Assembly: GCF_035961655.1 (NCBI RefSeq)
Contig: NZ_CP108393.1
Coordinates: 6,898,501-6,962,500, forward strand
Reading direction: 5' to 3'
DNA from: Streptomyces sp. NBC_01317
GTDB lineage: Bacteria; Actinomycetota; Actinomycetes; Streptomycetales; Streptomycetaceae
DNA length: 64,000 nucleotides
The notes under the pieces are model-generated. The model worked only from the letters and a program-made list of their open reading frames with translations, was not told the DNA's origin and ran no database searches. A program made the position numbers and the translations under genes. Of the stretch, positions 55,535 to 64,000 are shown piece after piece (position 1 is the stretch's first letter; each line of letters begins with the position of its first letter).

Positions 55535-56347
55535 TCAGGACCCGGCCACCGACCGCCACGCCACGGGGAAGTCGAAGTAGGTGTCGGGGAAGACCTCGGG
55601 CCGGTGCGTGAAGTGCCACCACTCCTCGGGCAGGTTGGTGAACCCGACCTCCGCCAGCGTGCTCTTCAACAGCTGCCGGTTGGCGCGCGCCACCCCCTGG
55701 ATCCGCGGGTCGTCGGTGTGCGCGAGCGTGTCGAAGCAGTCGTAACCCGTGCCCATGTCCACGGAGTTGTCCGGGAAGCGCTCCGCCTGCGGGGCGTAGC
55801 ACGGGACGAGCGGTTCGCCCGGCACGTACGCCCGGGTCGGCGGCGCGGGCAGCTTCACCAGCGTCAGATCCACCGTGCTCCCCCGGCTGTGCCCGGACTT
55901 CTCCGCGATGTAACCGTCCTCGAACAGCCGCGACTTGTCGACGCGCGGATAGAACTCCGCCTTCATCGCCTCGTCCTGGAGATCCTCCGCCCACCGGACG
56001 AAGTGGTCGACGGCCCGCTGCGGCCGGTAACAGTCGTACATCTTCAGCGAGTAGCCCTGCCGCAGCAGTTTCCGCTGCGCCAGGCGCAGCGCCTCGGCGG
56101 CCGGCCGGGTCACCAGACAGACCGGCTGCCGGTAACCGTCCACCGGCACCCCCATGAAGTCGTGGGGCGTGCTGTAGCGCATCTCCTGGATGATCGTCGG
56201 CGCGGCCGAGCGCAGCGCCACGAACTCCTCCGGAGCCCGGGGCTCGGTGACGGCGCCGGCCGTCTGCGCGGGAAGGGCGAGCAGGGCGACGGCGGAGGCG
56301 GTCAGCACCCGCAGGAGTGACACAAGAGGGCTCATGAGCCCTTTCAT
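55535..56347 (-). CDS. Secreted D-alanyl-D-alanine dipeptidase (VanX-type)
   Basis: A 270-residue zinc peptidase with a Sec signal peptide (about 1-32, LLRVLTASAVALLALPAQTAGA). Zinc ligands lie in SGHSRGSTVDLTL (His about 151 and Asp about 158) and EEWWHF, the VanX/DdpX pattern. It cleaves D-Ala-D-Ala or related dipeptides outside the cytoplasm, so it more likely recycles wall peptides than confers vancomycin resistance; vanHA genes are absent. Start ATG 56347 or 56335; both keep the signal peptide. Confidence 0.88.
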   Translation of the reverse strand: MKGLMSPLVSLLRVLTASAVALLALPAQTAGAVTEPRAPEEFVALRSAAPTIIQEMRYSTPHDFMGVPVDGYRQPVCLVTRPAAEALRLAQRKLLRQGYSLKMYDCYRPQRAVDHFVRWAEDLQDEAMKAEFYPRVDKSRLFEDGYIAEKSGHSRGSTVDLTLVKLPAPPTRAYVPGEPLVPCYAPQAERFPDNSVDMGTGYDCFDTLAHTDDPRIQGVARANRQLLKSTLAEVGFTNLPEEWWHFTHRPEVFPDTYFDFPVAWRSVAGS

Positions 56348-56396
56348 CTATCAGGTTCCCGGGAACGGCGGAAGGGTGATCGGATACAGTCCGCGC

Positions 56397-56936
56397 GTGT
56401 CCGAGCCCGAGAAGAAGCCTCCGATGAACGCGTACTGCGGCAGCTGCGGCGCGCCGTACCCGGCGGACGCCGGCTGGCCCCGTACCTGCGAGGTCTGCGG
56501 CGTCACCGCCTACCGCAATCCGCTGCCCGTCGCCGTCGCGCTGCTCCCGGTGACGGACGCCGGGGGGCGGGCGCTGGTGGTCATCACCCGTACGATCGAA
56601 CCCATGCGCGGGGGAGTCGCCCTGCCCGGCGGGTTCATCGACCACCGCGAGGCCTGGCAGCACGCCCTCGTAAGGGAGTTGAGGGAGGAGACGGGCATCG
56701 AGGCGGCCGAGGAGGACGTACGGCTGGCCGACACGCTCAGCTCCCCTGACGGGCACATCCTGGTCTTCGGCCTGCTCCCCGGGCGGCCCGCCGGCCAACT
56801 GCCCCCGTCCGCAGCCACGGACGAGACGACGGGCTGGCATCTGCTGCGCGCCCCGGCGGAGTTGGCGTTCCCGCTCCACACCGAGGCGGTACGGTCCTGG
56901 TTCGCCGGCCGCTACGACACGGGACCCCGCCGCTGA
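56397..56936 (+). CDS. NUDIX hydrolase with zinc ribbon
   Basis: A 179-residue NUDIX enzyme. A four-cysteine zinc ribbon (YCGSCGAPYP and RTCEVCG) precedes the NUDIX domain, whose box GGFIDHREAW...REETGI (Gx5Ex7REUxEExGU) is intact near residues 79-101. Substrates of such proteins include NAD(H), ADP-ribose and dinucleotides. A TACAGT hexamer ends 6 nt before the GTG, suggesting leaderless translation. An ATG ten codons later is the alternative start. Confidence 0.88.
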   Translation: MSEPEKKPPMNAYCGSCGAPYPADAGWPRTCEVCGVTAYRNPLPVAVALLPVTDAGGRALVVITRTIEPMRGGVALPGGFIDHREAWQHALVRELREETGIEAAEEDVRLADTLSSPDGHILVFGLLPGRPAGQLPPSAATDETTGWHLLRAPAELAFPLHTEAVRSWFAGRYDTGPRR

Positions 56937-56989
56937 CCCACGCGGGGCGGGGGCGGCCCCGTCCATTCACCGGGCCGCCCCGGGGACCC

Positions 56990-59350
56990 TCACCCCCCGG
57001 ACGCCACACCCCGCACCCGTACGGTCCGCTCCGGCTCCACGTTCCCCCCGTCCGTCACCCGCTCCACCCGGACCCGGCCGTCCACCAGCCGCGAGGTGTA
57101 CCGCTCCACCTCCGCCGTACCCCAGCCGTCGCCCGGATCGCCGATCACCAGCCCGCCCCCCGTCCGCCCGGGCGCCGGGGCCCACGCCTCCAGCTCCACC
57201 GCCCCGTCCCCGCCCCGTACCGGTATCACCGCACCCGCCCGCGCCAGCACCGGGACCCGCGACAGCGGCGCGTCGATCAACACCTGGCCCGGCCCCTCGT
57301 ACGCCTTCCCGGTCGCCGTGTCGTACCACCGCCCCCGGGGCAGCCGCACCGCCCGCCGGTCCTCCCCGCGCGCCAGCACCGGCGCCACCAGCAGACCGTC
57401 GCCCAGCATGAACGCGTCCTCGCAGTCCCGCAGCGCCCGGTCCTCCGGCGCCCCCCACCACACCGGCCGCACATAAGGAGCCCCCGTCAGCCGGGCGAGC
57501 TGCGCCAGCGTCATGAAGTACGGCCGCAGCCGCTCCCGTTCGGCCAGCGCGGCCCGCGCGTGCTCCAGCACCTCCGCGCCGAACTCCCACGGCTCCCTGC
57601 GCCCCGCGTCGATCGCCGCGTGCGTACGGAACAACGGCATGTACGCACCCAGTTGGAACCACCGCAGATACAGCTCCGGCGTCGGACTCCCGTCAAAACC
57701 ACCGACGTCGGGCCCCGAGTACGGCACCCCGCACAGGCCCAGCCCCAACACCAGCGCCAGCGAGGCCCGCAGCCCCGGCCAGCCCGTCGCCACATCGCCC
57801 GACCAGGTGCCGCCGTACCGCTGCATCCCCGCCCAGCCCGAGCGTGAGAACAGGAACGGCCGCTCGTCCGGGCGCAGCTTCCGCAGCCCCTCGAAACCGG
57901 CCCGCGCCATCTCCAGCCCGTAGACGTTGTGCGCCTCCCGGTGGTCACCGCCCCTGCCCTCCAGCCGGTGCCTGGCCGAGCGCGGCAGCGTCGTGTCACC
58001 GAACGGCGCGAAGGACACCGGCTCGTTCATGTCGTGCCACACGCCGGAGAACCCCTGCGCCAGCCGCTCCGCGTACAGGCCGCCCCACCACTCCCGTACC
58101 CCCGGATCCGTGAAGTCCGGATACACGCACTCACCCGGCCAGACCTCGCCCCGGACCTCCCCGCCCCGCGCGTCCCGTACGAAGGCGTCCGCCGCGCGCC
58201 CGCTCTCGTACACCGCGTTCCCGGCCGCCGCCCTCACCGCCGGATCCACGATCGACACCAGCCGCACCCCCTCCGCCCGCAACTCCCCGGCCAGCCCCGG
58301 CAGATCGGGGAAACGCTCCCGGTCCACGGTGAAGACCTGATGCGCGTCGTAGTGATCGATGTCGAGATGCACCGCCGACAGCGGAAGACCACGCTCCCGG
58401 TACCCGGCGACGATCCGCCGCACCTCCCGCTCACTGCCGAACCCCCACCGCGCGTGCTGCGGACCCAGCGCCCAGGCCGGCGGCGGTACGGGCGCCCCGG
58501 TCAGCGCCGTCCAGCCGTGCAGCACCCGCGCCGGCGTGCCGATCACCACCCAGCACCGCAGCGGCCCGCCGTCCATCCGCAGCTCGCTCGTCCCCGGCCG
58601 GTCGTGCCCCGAGCCCGCGCCCTCCTCACCCTCCCGCAGGGTCACCCGCCCGTCCCACGAGTTGTCGACAAACGCCAGATGCGTCCCCGCGTCCGCCACC
58701 ACCAGCTGCACCGGCATCGTGACGTACAGCGGATCGTCCTCGGGACCGAACCGGCCCCCGGGGTCCGTGTTCCACAGCCGGTACGTCCCGTCCGCCAGCC
58801 GCGGCCCCCGCGCCCGCCCGCCCAACCCGAAGAACCGTGCGTCCGCCGCCACCTCCGTCCGCTGCACCCACCGCGCCACACCCCCCGCGACCGGCTCCCA
58901 CCAGCGCGGCGGCAGCTCACGGCGGAGCACCACCCCGCCCGGCGTACGGATCTCCACCCCGCCGTGACGCGACACCGTCACCATCACGCGCTCCGACACC
59001 ACCCGCCAGCCGCCGTCCGTATTCGGCTCCAGCACCGCCCGGGGGTCGGGATCCGGCGGAGAACCCGCCAGCGCGTACGACGGCAGCGGCTCCGCGCCGT
59101 CCCACCCCCAGAACACCGCACCGCCCACCGTCACGCACACCCGCAGCTCCGCCCGCGCGAACCGCACGACACCCCCGCCGGGCCCGGGCCGCGCCCCCGC
59201 CGCCTGCCCCGGCACCCTGGCCCGCTCGGCGCCGCGCACCGGCAGCGCCCTCGCATCCGTACGCCGCTGCCGCCAGGCCGACCGCACCGAGCGGAGCCCC
59301 TGTACCGACCCGACCACTTTCATCGAACGCACCAGTTCACGACCGTCCAT
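56990..59350 (-). CDS. Glycoside hydrolase family 31 (alpha-glucosidase-like)
   Basis: A 786-residue enzyme with an N-terminal beta-sandwich (about 60-290), a (beta/alpha)8 barrel (about 295-650) and C-terminal beta domains. The nucleophile is the aspartate in GVWHDMNEP (about residue 439) and the acid/base region is near GTWSGDVATGW; YSGPDVGGF and FRTHAAIDAGRREPWEFG are conserved GH31 segments. It likely releases glucose (or xylose-type units) from alpha-linked saccharides in the cytoplasm, as no signal peptide is seen. The first 50 residues are Arg-rich and variable; an ATG 27 nt downstream is an alternative start. Confidence 0.92.
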   Translation of the reverse strand: MDGRELVRSMKVVGSVQGLRSVRSAWRQRRTDARALPVRGAERARVPGQAAGARPGPGGGVVRFARAELRVCVTVGGAVFWGWDGAEPLPSYALAGSPPDPDPRAVLEPNTDGGWRVVSERVMVTVSRHGGVEIRTPGGVVLRRELPPRWWEPVAGGVARWVQRTEVAADARFFGLGGRARGPRLADGTYRLWNTDPGGRFGPEDDPLYVTMPVQLVVADAGTHLAFVDNSWDGRVTLREGEEGAGSGHDRPGTSELRMDGGPLRCWVVIGTPARVLHGWTALTGAPVPPPAWALGPQHARWGFGSEREVRRIVAGYRERGLPLSAVHLDIDHYDAHQVFTVDRERFPDLPGLAGELRAEGVRLVSIVDPAVRAAAGNAVYESGRAADAFVRDARGGEVRGEVWPGECVYPDFTDPGVREWWGGLYAERLAQGFSGVWHDMNEPVSFAPFGDTTLPRSARHRLEGRGGDHREAHNVYGLEMARAGFEGLRKLRPDERPFLFSRSGWAGMQRYGGTWSGDVATGWPGLRASLALVLGLGLCGVPYSGPDVGGFDGSPTPELYLRWFQLGAYMPLFRTHAAIDAGRREPWEFGAEVLEHARAALAERERLRPYFMTLAQLARLTGAPYVRPVWWGAPEDRALRDCEDAFMLGDGLLVAPVLARGEDRRAVRLPRGRWYDTATGKAYEGPGQVLIDAPLSRVPVLARAGAVIPVRGGDGAVELEAWAPAPGRTGGGLVIGDPGDGWGTAEVERYTSRLVDGRVRVERVTDGGNVEPERTVRVRGVASGG

Positions 59351-59519
59351 GCTGCTCAGCCTGCCACTCGCCCGCCACGGGAAGGCGTTCGTTCAACTTC
59401 CGTTCACCCGAGGTGGGGGCACCCGTCCGCCCCCGTCGACGGGGAGAGAACGACATCTGGTGCGAAAGACGATCACATGGCATCGTCCCTGTGAGCCGCG
59501 TCAAGACCGGGAGCCGCAC

Positions 59520-61538
59520 ATGACCACAGCCGCCAGCCCCGCACCGCTCTGGCAGCCCGACCCCGCACGGATCGCCGCCGCCGGGGTCACCCGCTTCCAG
59601 ACGTGGGCCGCCGAACGGTACGGAGCCCCGGCCGAGGGCGGCTACGCGGCGCTGCACCGCTGGTCCGTGGACGAGCTCGACACGTTCTGGACCGCGCTCG
59701 CCGACTGGTTCGACGTACGCTTCACCGCCCCGTACGAACGGGTCCTCGGCGCGGAGACCATGCCGGGCGCCGAGTGGTTCCCCGGCGCCACCCTCAACTA
59801 CGCGGAACACGCGCTGCGCACCGCCATGGACCCGGCCCGCGCCGACACCCCCGCGCTCGTGCACGTGGACGAGACACAGGAACAGCGCTCCGTCTCCTGG
59901 TCCGAACTGCGCGGCGAGGTGGTCGCGCTCGCCGCCGCGCTGCGCGACCTCGGCGTACGCCCCGGGGACCGCGTCAGCGGCTACCTCCCCAACATCCCGC
60001 AGGCCGTCACCGCCCTGCTCGCCACCGCCGCCGTCGGCGCCGTCTGGACCTCCTGCGCCCCCGACTTCGGCGCCCGCGGCGTCCTCGACCGCTTCCAGCA
60101 GGTCGAACCGGTCGTCCTGTTCGCCGTCGACGGCTACCGCTACGGCGGCAAGGAACACGACCGTACGGAGACCGTCGCCGAACTCCGCCGCGAACTGCCC
60201 ACCGTCCGGGCCGTGGTCCACGTCCCGCTGCTCGGCACCCCGGCCCCCGAGGGCACGCTCGAATGGTCCGCCCTGGTCGAGCGGACCGCTGAGAACGCCG
60301 ACGCCGACGCTGACATCGACACCGACCCCGCACCGCCGGTCTTCGAACAGGTCCCCTTCGACCACCCCCTGTGGGTCCTCTACTCGTCCGGCACCACCGG
60401 CCTCCCCAAAGCCATCGTCCAGTCCCAGGGAGGCATCCTGCTCGAACACCTCAAGCAGATCGGCCTCCACTGCGACCTCGGCCCCGAGGACCGCCTCTTC
60501 TGGTACACCTCCACCGGCTGGATGATGTGGAACTTCCTGGTCAGCGGCCTGCTGACCGGCACCACGATCGTCCTGTACGACGGCAGCCCCGGCTTCCCCG
60601 CCGTCGACGCCCAGTGGCGCGTCGCCGACCGGACCGGAGCCACCTTCTTCGGCACCTCCGCCGCGTACGTCATGGCCTGCCGCAAGGCGGACGTCCACCC
60701 CGCCCGTGACCACGACCTCTCCCGCGTGCGCTGCGTCGCCACCACCGGATCACCCCTGCCGCCCGACGGCTTCCGCTGGCTGGCCGACGAGGCCGGCGAC
60801 GACCTGTGGATCGCCTCCGTCAGCGGCGGCACCGACATCTGCAGCTGCTTCGCCGGCGCCGTACCGACCCTGCCCGTCCACATCGGCGAGCTCCAGGCGG
60901 CGTGCCTCGGCACGGACCTCCAGGCCTGGGACCCCCAGGGCCGTCCCCTCACCGACGAGGTCGGCGAACTGGTCGTCACCCGGCCCATGCCGTCCATGCC
61001 GGTCCGCTTCTGGAACGACCCCGACGGCAGCCGCTACCACGACAGCTACTTCGACACCTATCCCGGCGTCTGGCGCCACGGCGACTGGATCACGCTCACC
61101 GACCGCGGCTCGGTCGTCATCCACGGCCGCTCCGACTCCACCCTCAACCGCCAGGGCGTCCGGATGGGCTCCGCCGACATCTACGAAGTGGTCGAACGTC
61201 TCGCCGAGATCCGCGAATCCCTGGTCATCGGCGTCGAAGAACCGGACGGTGGCTACTGGATGCCCCTCTTCGTCCACCTCGCGGAAGGACAGCGGCTGGA
61301 CGACGGACTGCGGGCCCGCATCGCGACAACCATCCGCCAGGAGCTCTCACCCCGCCATGTCCCCGACGAGATCATCGAGGTCCCCGGCGTCCCCCACACC
61401 CTCACCGGCAAGCGCATCGAGGTCCCCGTCAAACGCCTCCTCCAGGGCGCGAGCCTCGACCAGGCCGTCAACGCCGGATCCGTCGACCACGTCGAACTCC
61501 TCCACTTCTACGCGGACCTGGCCCGCGAGCGCCGCTGA
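59520..61538 (+). CDS. Acetoacetyl-CoA synthetase
   Basis: A 672-residue adenylate-forming ligase that activates acetoacetate with ATP and CoA. The family's long N-terminal part (PLWQPDPARIAAAGVTRFQ) separates it from acetyl-CoA synthetases. AMP-binding motifs are YSSGTTGLPKAIVQSQGG, YTSTGWMMWN and GSADIYEVVERL; the C-terminal catalytic lysine is in LTGKRIEVPVKRLL. It links ketone-body and polyester or leucine breakdown to acetyl-CoA. ATG at 59520 is chosen after GGGAG; a frame extension upstream overlaps the divergent GH31 start and is unsupported. Confidence 0.94.
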   Translation: MTTAASPAPLWQPDPARIAAAGVTRFQTWAAERYGAPAEGGYAALHRWSVDELDTFWTALADWFDVRFTAPYERVLGAETMPGAEWFPGATLNYAEHALRTAMDPARADTPALVHVDETQEQRSVSWSELRGEVVALAAALRDLGVRPGDRVSGYLPNIPQAVTALLATAAVGAVWTSCAPDFGARGVLDRFQQVEPVVLFAVDGYRYGGKEHDRTETVAELRRELPTVRAVVHVPLLGTPAPEGTLEWSALVERTAENADADADIDTDPAPPVFEQVPFDHPLWVLYSSGTTGLPKAIVQSQGGILLEHLKQIGLHCDLGPEDRLFWYTSTGWMMWNFLVSGLLTGTTIVLYDGSPGFPAVDAQWRVADRTGATFFGTSAAYVMACRKADVHPARDHDLSRVRCVATTGSPLPPDGFRWLADEAGDDLWIASVSGGTDICSCFAGAVPTLPVHIGELQAACLGTDLQAWDPQGRPLTDEVGELVVTRPMPSMPVRFWNDPDGSRYHDSYFDTYPGVWRHGDWITLTDRGSVVIHGRSDSTLNRQGVRMGSADIYEVVERLAEIRESLVIGVEEPDGGYWMPLFVHLAEGQRLDDGLRARIATTIRQELSPRHVPDEIIEVPGVPHTLTGKRIEVPVKRLLQGASLDQAVNAGSVDHVELLHFYADLARERR

Positions 61539-61616
61539 CGGCCCCGGCGGACGCCCCGCTGTCAGACCCCCCGATTACGCTGAGTGAGCAATGATCAACA
61601 GCGCTCAGGGGGAGTC

Positions 61617-62525
61617 ATGGCGCACACCGACCACAGCAAGCACACCGAGACCGACCGCACCCGGCGCCGCCGGCTGCGGCGCGAAGTCCCCAGCACCGTC
61701 GGCCTGCTGGCCGACGAGCAGGACTTCACCGCGATGCGGCGGTACGACACCTTCACCTTCGACGACCACGCCACCTACCTGCGGCAGATCGAAGCCCTGC
61801 TGAGATCCCTCACCGCCCAGGGCGTCCACACCACGGTCGCCCTCTTCGACCCCGACGAATACGCGGAGTTCTGCGCGGCCGGCGGCCACGACCCCGACAG
61901 TACCGCCAGCCGCAGCCGCTTCACCGCCACCATCCCCGCGACCGGCGCCGCCGTCGCCTACACCGGCCAGCCCCTCGACACCCTGGTCCCGCTGCTCATC
62001 AACACCGCGGTCCGCAAGGCCACCTGGGAGTACGTCACCGCGCTGCTCGCCGACCTCGGGGACTGCGCGGACTGCGGCCAGGACATCGGACGAGCGGCCT
62101 TCGACCGGGCATCCCGCCTCCTGTTCGCGCTCCTCGAAGCGGCGGGACCCGGCACCCACCACATGGTGTGCAGCGTCCCCGCGGCCGACGAACAACTCCT
62201 GGCCGCCCTCCAGGCCGACCACACCGGCGACACCTCCGCCGCCGTCGACCCCGCGGAAGGAGCCGAATTCGTCTCGGTCCTCGCCGCGGGCATCGCGCTG
62301 GAACGACCGGGAGGAGTGGTGCTCCGTACGACAGCACCCGACACCCCCGACCGCCTCCACGGCTGGCGCCTCCTGCACGGACACCTCGTCCCCCTCACCG
62401 AGGCCGAGGTCTTCAGCGCCTACTGCACGGACGCGGACACCGGAGAGCCACTCTCCCCGGAATCCGGCGTCGAATACCGCGCGGGCTACGACCTGGGCAT
62501 CGACACCACGGACACCCACCACTGA
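61617..62525 (+). CDS. Conserved hypothetical protein
   Basis: A 302-residue soluble acidic protein I do not recognise. The N-terminus is basic (RTRRRRLRREVPSTVG), the middle helical (DDHATYLRQIEALLRSLTAQ) and a CADCG segment lies near residue 155; the C-terminal third is beta-rich. The ATG at 61617 has GGGGGAG 4 nt ahead, better than a start 33 nt upstream. It ends at a terminator shared with ptsI. Confidence 0.7.
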   Translation: MAHTDHSKHTETDRTRRRRLRREVPSTVGLLADEQDFTAMRRYDTFTFDDHATYLRQIEALLRSLTAQGVHTTVALFDPDEYAEFCAAGGHDPDSTASRSRFTATIPATGAAVAYTGQPLDTLVPLLINTAVRKATWEYVTALLADLGDCADCGQDIGRAAFDRASRLLFALLEAAGPGTHHMVCSVPAADEQLLAALQADHTGDTSAAVDPAEGAEFVSVLAAGIALERPGGVVLRTTAPDTPDRLHGWRLLHGHLVPLTEAEVFSAYCTDADTGEPLSPESGVEYRAGYDLGIDTTDTHH

Positions 62526-62533
62526 ACGCCGAA

Positions 62534-62568
62534 GGGGGCTTCCCGCCGGACCACGGCGGAAAGCCCCC
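62534..62568. terminator. Bidirectional terminator before ptsI's 3' end
   Basis: GGGGGCTTCCCGCCG (62534-62548) pairs with CGGCGGAAAGCCCCC (62554-62568), 14 of 15 positions, with a five-base loop, between the convergent hypothetical gene and ptsI. Confidence 0.85.
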
Positions 62569-62583
62569 AGGAGTTCCTCTCCG

Positions 62584-64000
62584 TCACTCGCCGGACAGCA
62601 CCGCCTGCGCCGCGGCCTTGGCACCCTCGGCGGAGTCGGCGGCCCGCGCGGCCGACGCGGCACGCTCGCACTGCGCGAGCGTGTGCTTCGCCAGCGTCGC
62701 CCGCACATAGGGAATCGACGCCGAGCCCATCGACAACGACGTCACCCCGAGCCCGGTCAGCACACACGCCAGCAGCGGATCCGACGCCGCCTCCCCGCAC
62801 ACCCCGCAGCTCTTGCCCTCCGCCTTGGCACCCTCGGCCGACAGCGCGACCAGATCCAGCAGCGCCGGCTGCCACGGGTCCTGCCACCGCGCCACCGCCC
62901 CCACCTGCCGGTCGGCGGCGAAGGTGTACTGCGCCAGGTCGTTCGTCCCCAGCGAAAGGAACTCGACCTCCTGGAGAATCGACCGCGCCCGCAGCGCCGC
63001 GGCCGGAATCTCCACCATCGCACCGAACTTGGCGTGCAGCCCCGCCGCACGGCAGGCGTCCGCGAACGCCTTCGCGTCCGCACGGTCCGCCACCATCGGC
63101 GCCATGACCTCCAGATACACCGGCAGACCCTCGGCCGCCCTCGCCAGCGCCGTCAACTGCGTCCGCAGCACGTCCGGGTGATCCAGCAGACTCCGCAGAC
63201 CCCGCACCCCCAGCGCCGGATTCGGCTCATCGGCCGGCGTCAGGAACGCCAGGGGTTTGTCCGCCCCCGCGTCCAGCACCCGCACGACCACCCGGCCCTC
63301 GGGAAACGCTTCCAGGACCGACCGGTACACCTCGACCTGCTTCTCCTCCGACGGCGCCCGCTCACTGTCGTCCAGGAACAGGAACTCCGTACGGAACAGC
63401 CCCACCCCCTCGGCCCCCGCCTCGACCGCGGCCTGGACGTCGGAGAGCCCACCGATGTTGGCGAGCAGCGGCACCTTGTGCCCGTCCGAGGTGGCGCCGG
63501 GCCCGGTGACCCCCGACAGCGCCGCCTTCCGCGCCGCCGCGGCCTCCTCCAGCTCCGCCTGCCGCCCGGCCGACGGCTCCACATGGACCTCGCCCGTACT
63601 CCCGTCGACCGCGATCAGCGTTCCCTCGGCCAACTCGACGGCCCCCGGCAACGCCACCACGGCCGGCACCCCGAGCGCCCGCGCCAGAATCGCGCTGTGA
63701 CTGGTCGGCCCGCCCTCCTCGGTCACAAAACCGAGCACCAGGGTCGGATCGAGCAACGCCGTGTCGGCGGGGGCGAGGTCACGGGCGATCAGGACGTACG
63801 GCTCGTCACTGTCCGGCACCCCGGGCATCGGCACGCCCAGCAGCCGGGCGACGATACGGTTCCGCACGTCGTCCAGGTCCGCGACCCGCCCCGCCAGATA
63901 CTCCCCGGCGTTGGCAAGCAGAGCGCGGTACGAGGCGAACGCGTCGTACACCCCCCGCTCGGCGCTGCTCCCTACGGCGATACGCCGCTCCACGTCGGCC
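62584..64000 (-). CDS. ptsI: Phosphoenolpyruvate-protein phosphotransferase (PTS enzyme I), partial
   Basis: The right window edge cuts the 5' end; about 471 C-terminal residues are visible. The swivelling domain carries the phosphorylated histidine in GGPTSHSAILARALGVP. The PEP-binding barrel shows GVGLFRTEFLFLDD, VVRVLDAGADKPLAF, MVEIPAAAL, LSLGTNDLAQYTFA and the active cysteine in CGVCGEAASDPL. It passes phosphate from PEP to HPr for sugar uptake, including N-acetylglucosamine in streptomycetes. The first visible GTG (63993) is an internal valine. Confidence 0.97.
   Translation of the reverse strand, partial: ADVERRIAVGSSAERGVYDAFASYRALLANAGEYLAGRVADLDDVRNRIVARLLGVPMPGVPDSDEPYVLIARDLAPADTALLDPTLVLGFVTEEGGPTSHSAILARALGVPAVVALPGAVELAEGTLIAVDGSTGEVHVEPSAGRQAELEEAAAARKAALSGVTGPGATSDGHKVPLLANIGGLSDVQAAVEAGAEGVGLFRTEFLFLDDSERAPSEEKQVEVYRSVLEAFPEGRVVVRVLDAGADKPLAFLTPADEPNPALGVRGLRSLLDHPDVLRTQLTALARAAEGLPVYLEVMAPMVADRADAKAFADACRAAGLHAKFGAMVEIPAAALRARSILQEVEFLSLGTNDLAQYTFAADRQVGAVARWQDPWQPALLDLVALSAEGAKAEGKSCGVCGEAASDPLLACVLTGLGVTSLSMGSASIPYVRATLAKHTLAQCERAASAARAADSAEGAKAAAQAVLSGE

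Noticed and set aside
55535..56347. Vancomycin resistance locus based on the VanX-type protein
   Set aside because: The protein is secreted and no vanH, vanA or vanRS genes are nearby, so wall-peptide turnover is more likely.

Overview
The window is about 73% GC, and its real genes are recognisable by G/C at almost every third codon position, GTG/ATG starts and frequent ATGA/GTGA overlaps. Together with a ribBA-ribH-hisE-hisG cluster, RbpA, a conservon, a GH18 chitinase and a PTS enzyme I, this points to a chromosomal arm-proximal core segment of a Streptomyces. From memory, the order pnuC-ribBA-ribH-hisEG ... chitinase-acyl-CoA dehydrogenase ... ppm1-fxsA-rbpA ... acetoacetyl-CoA synthetase-ptsI follows S. 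coelicolor genes running from about SCO1442 down to SCO1391. That correspondence is recollection and was not searched.

Layout. 1-3.4 kb: riboflavin precursor and histidine genes. 3.5-6.8 kb: a PH-domain membrane protein and two CNNM/CorC-type membrane proteins, closed by a strong terminator. 6.9-12.2 kb: an orphan EccA-like AAA ATPase, a candidate small RNA, a uridine-kinase-like P-loop protein, an exported C39-like peptidase and a TetR regulator. 12.2-18 kb: a secreted chitinase with the classic chitinase direct-repeat/DasR promoter, acyl-CoA dehydrogenase, a Cys-containing small protein, an Lrp regulator and a YtcJ-like amidohydrolase. 18-20.5 kb: a strong promoter with a long structured leader, polyprenol-phosphate mannose synthase (Ppm1), FxsA, a very long bidirectional hairpin, and rbpA with a perfect SigR-type promoter. 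20.7-27.9 kb: an MFS protein, GDPD phosphodiesterase, a YczE-like membrane protein divergent from a MocR regulator, a repeat cluster, an FtsK-like ATPase with a broken P-loop plus its small membrane partner, and an ankyrin protein. 28-37.2 kb: a HEAT-repeat-like protein, then a translationally coupled run of two GT4 glycosyltransferases, an SGNH hydrolase with a long repetitive N-terminus, and a 1206-residue HyuA-HyuB/5-oxoprolinase. 37.2-41.3 kb: the unrelated PxpABC 5-oxoprolinase with an MFS transporter, plus a GntR/FCD regulator beheaded by a deletion. 41.3-49.9 kb: a three-gene SMC-like (MukF/MukE/MukB- or Wadjet JetABC-like) operon without a visible nuclease subunit. 50.5-55.5 kb: a conservon (sensor kinase, roadblock, DUF742, GTPase). 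55.5-64 kb: secreted VanX-type dipeptidase, NUDIX hydrolase, GH31 glycosidase, acetoacetyl-CoA synthetase, a conserved hypothetical protein and the 3' part of ptsI.

How they fit together. Several units are ordinary Streptomyces housekeeping (riboflavin/histidine, RbpA, Ppm1, PTS). The chitinase promoter and two further DasR-like palindromes suggest partial membership in the N-acetylglucosamine regulon. The most unusual items are the orphan SMC-like complex, whose ATPase carries about 360 low-complexity residues with roughly 120-bp tandem repeats just before its presumed hinge and has Asp-Asn in place of Asp-Glu at Walker B; two evolutionarily unrelated 5-oxoprolinases arranged tail to tail; the deletion scar at the MFS/GntR junction; and two candidate RNAs (9.0 kb and 18.1 kb).
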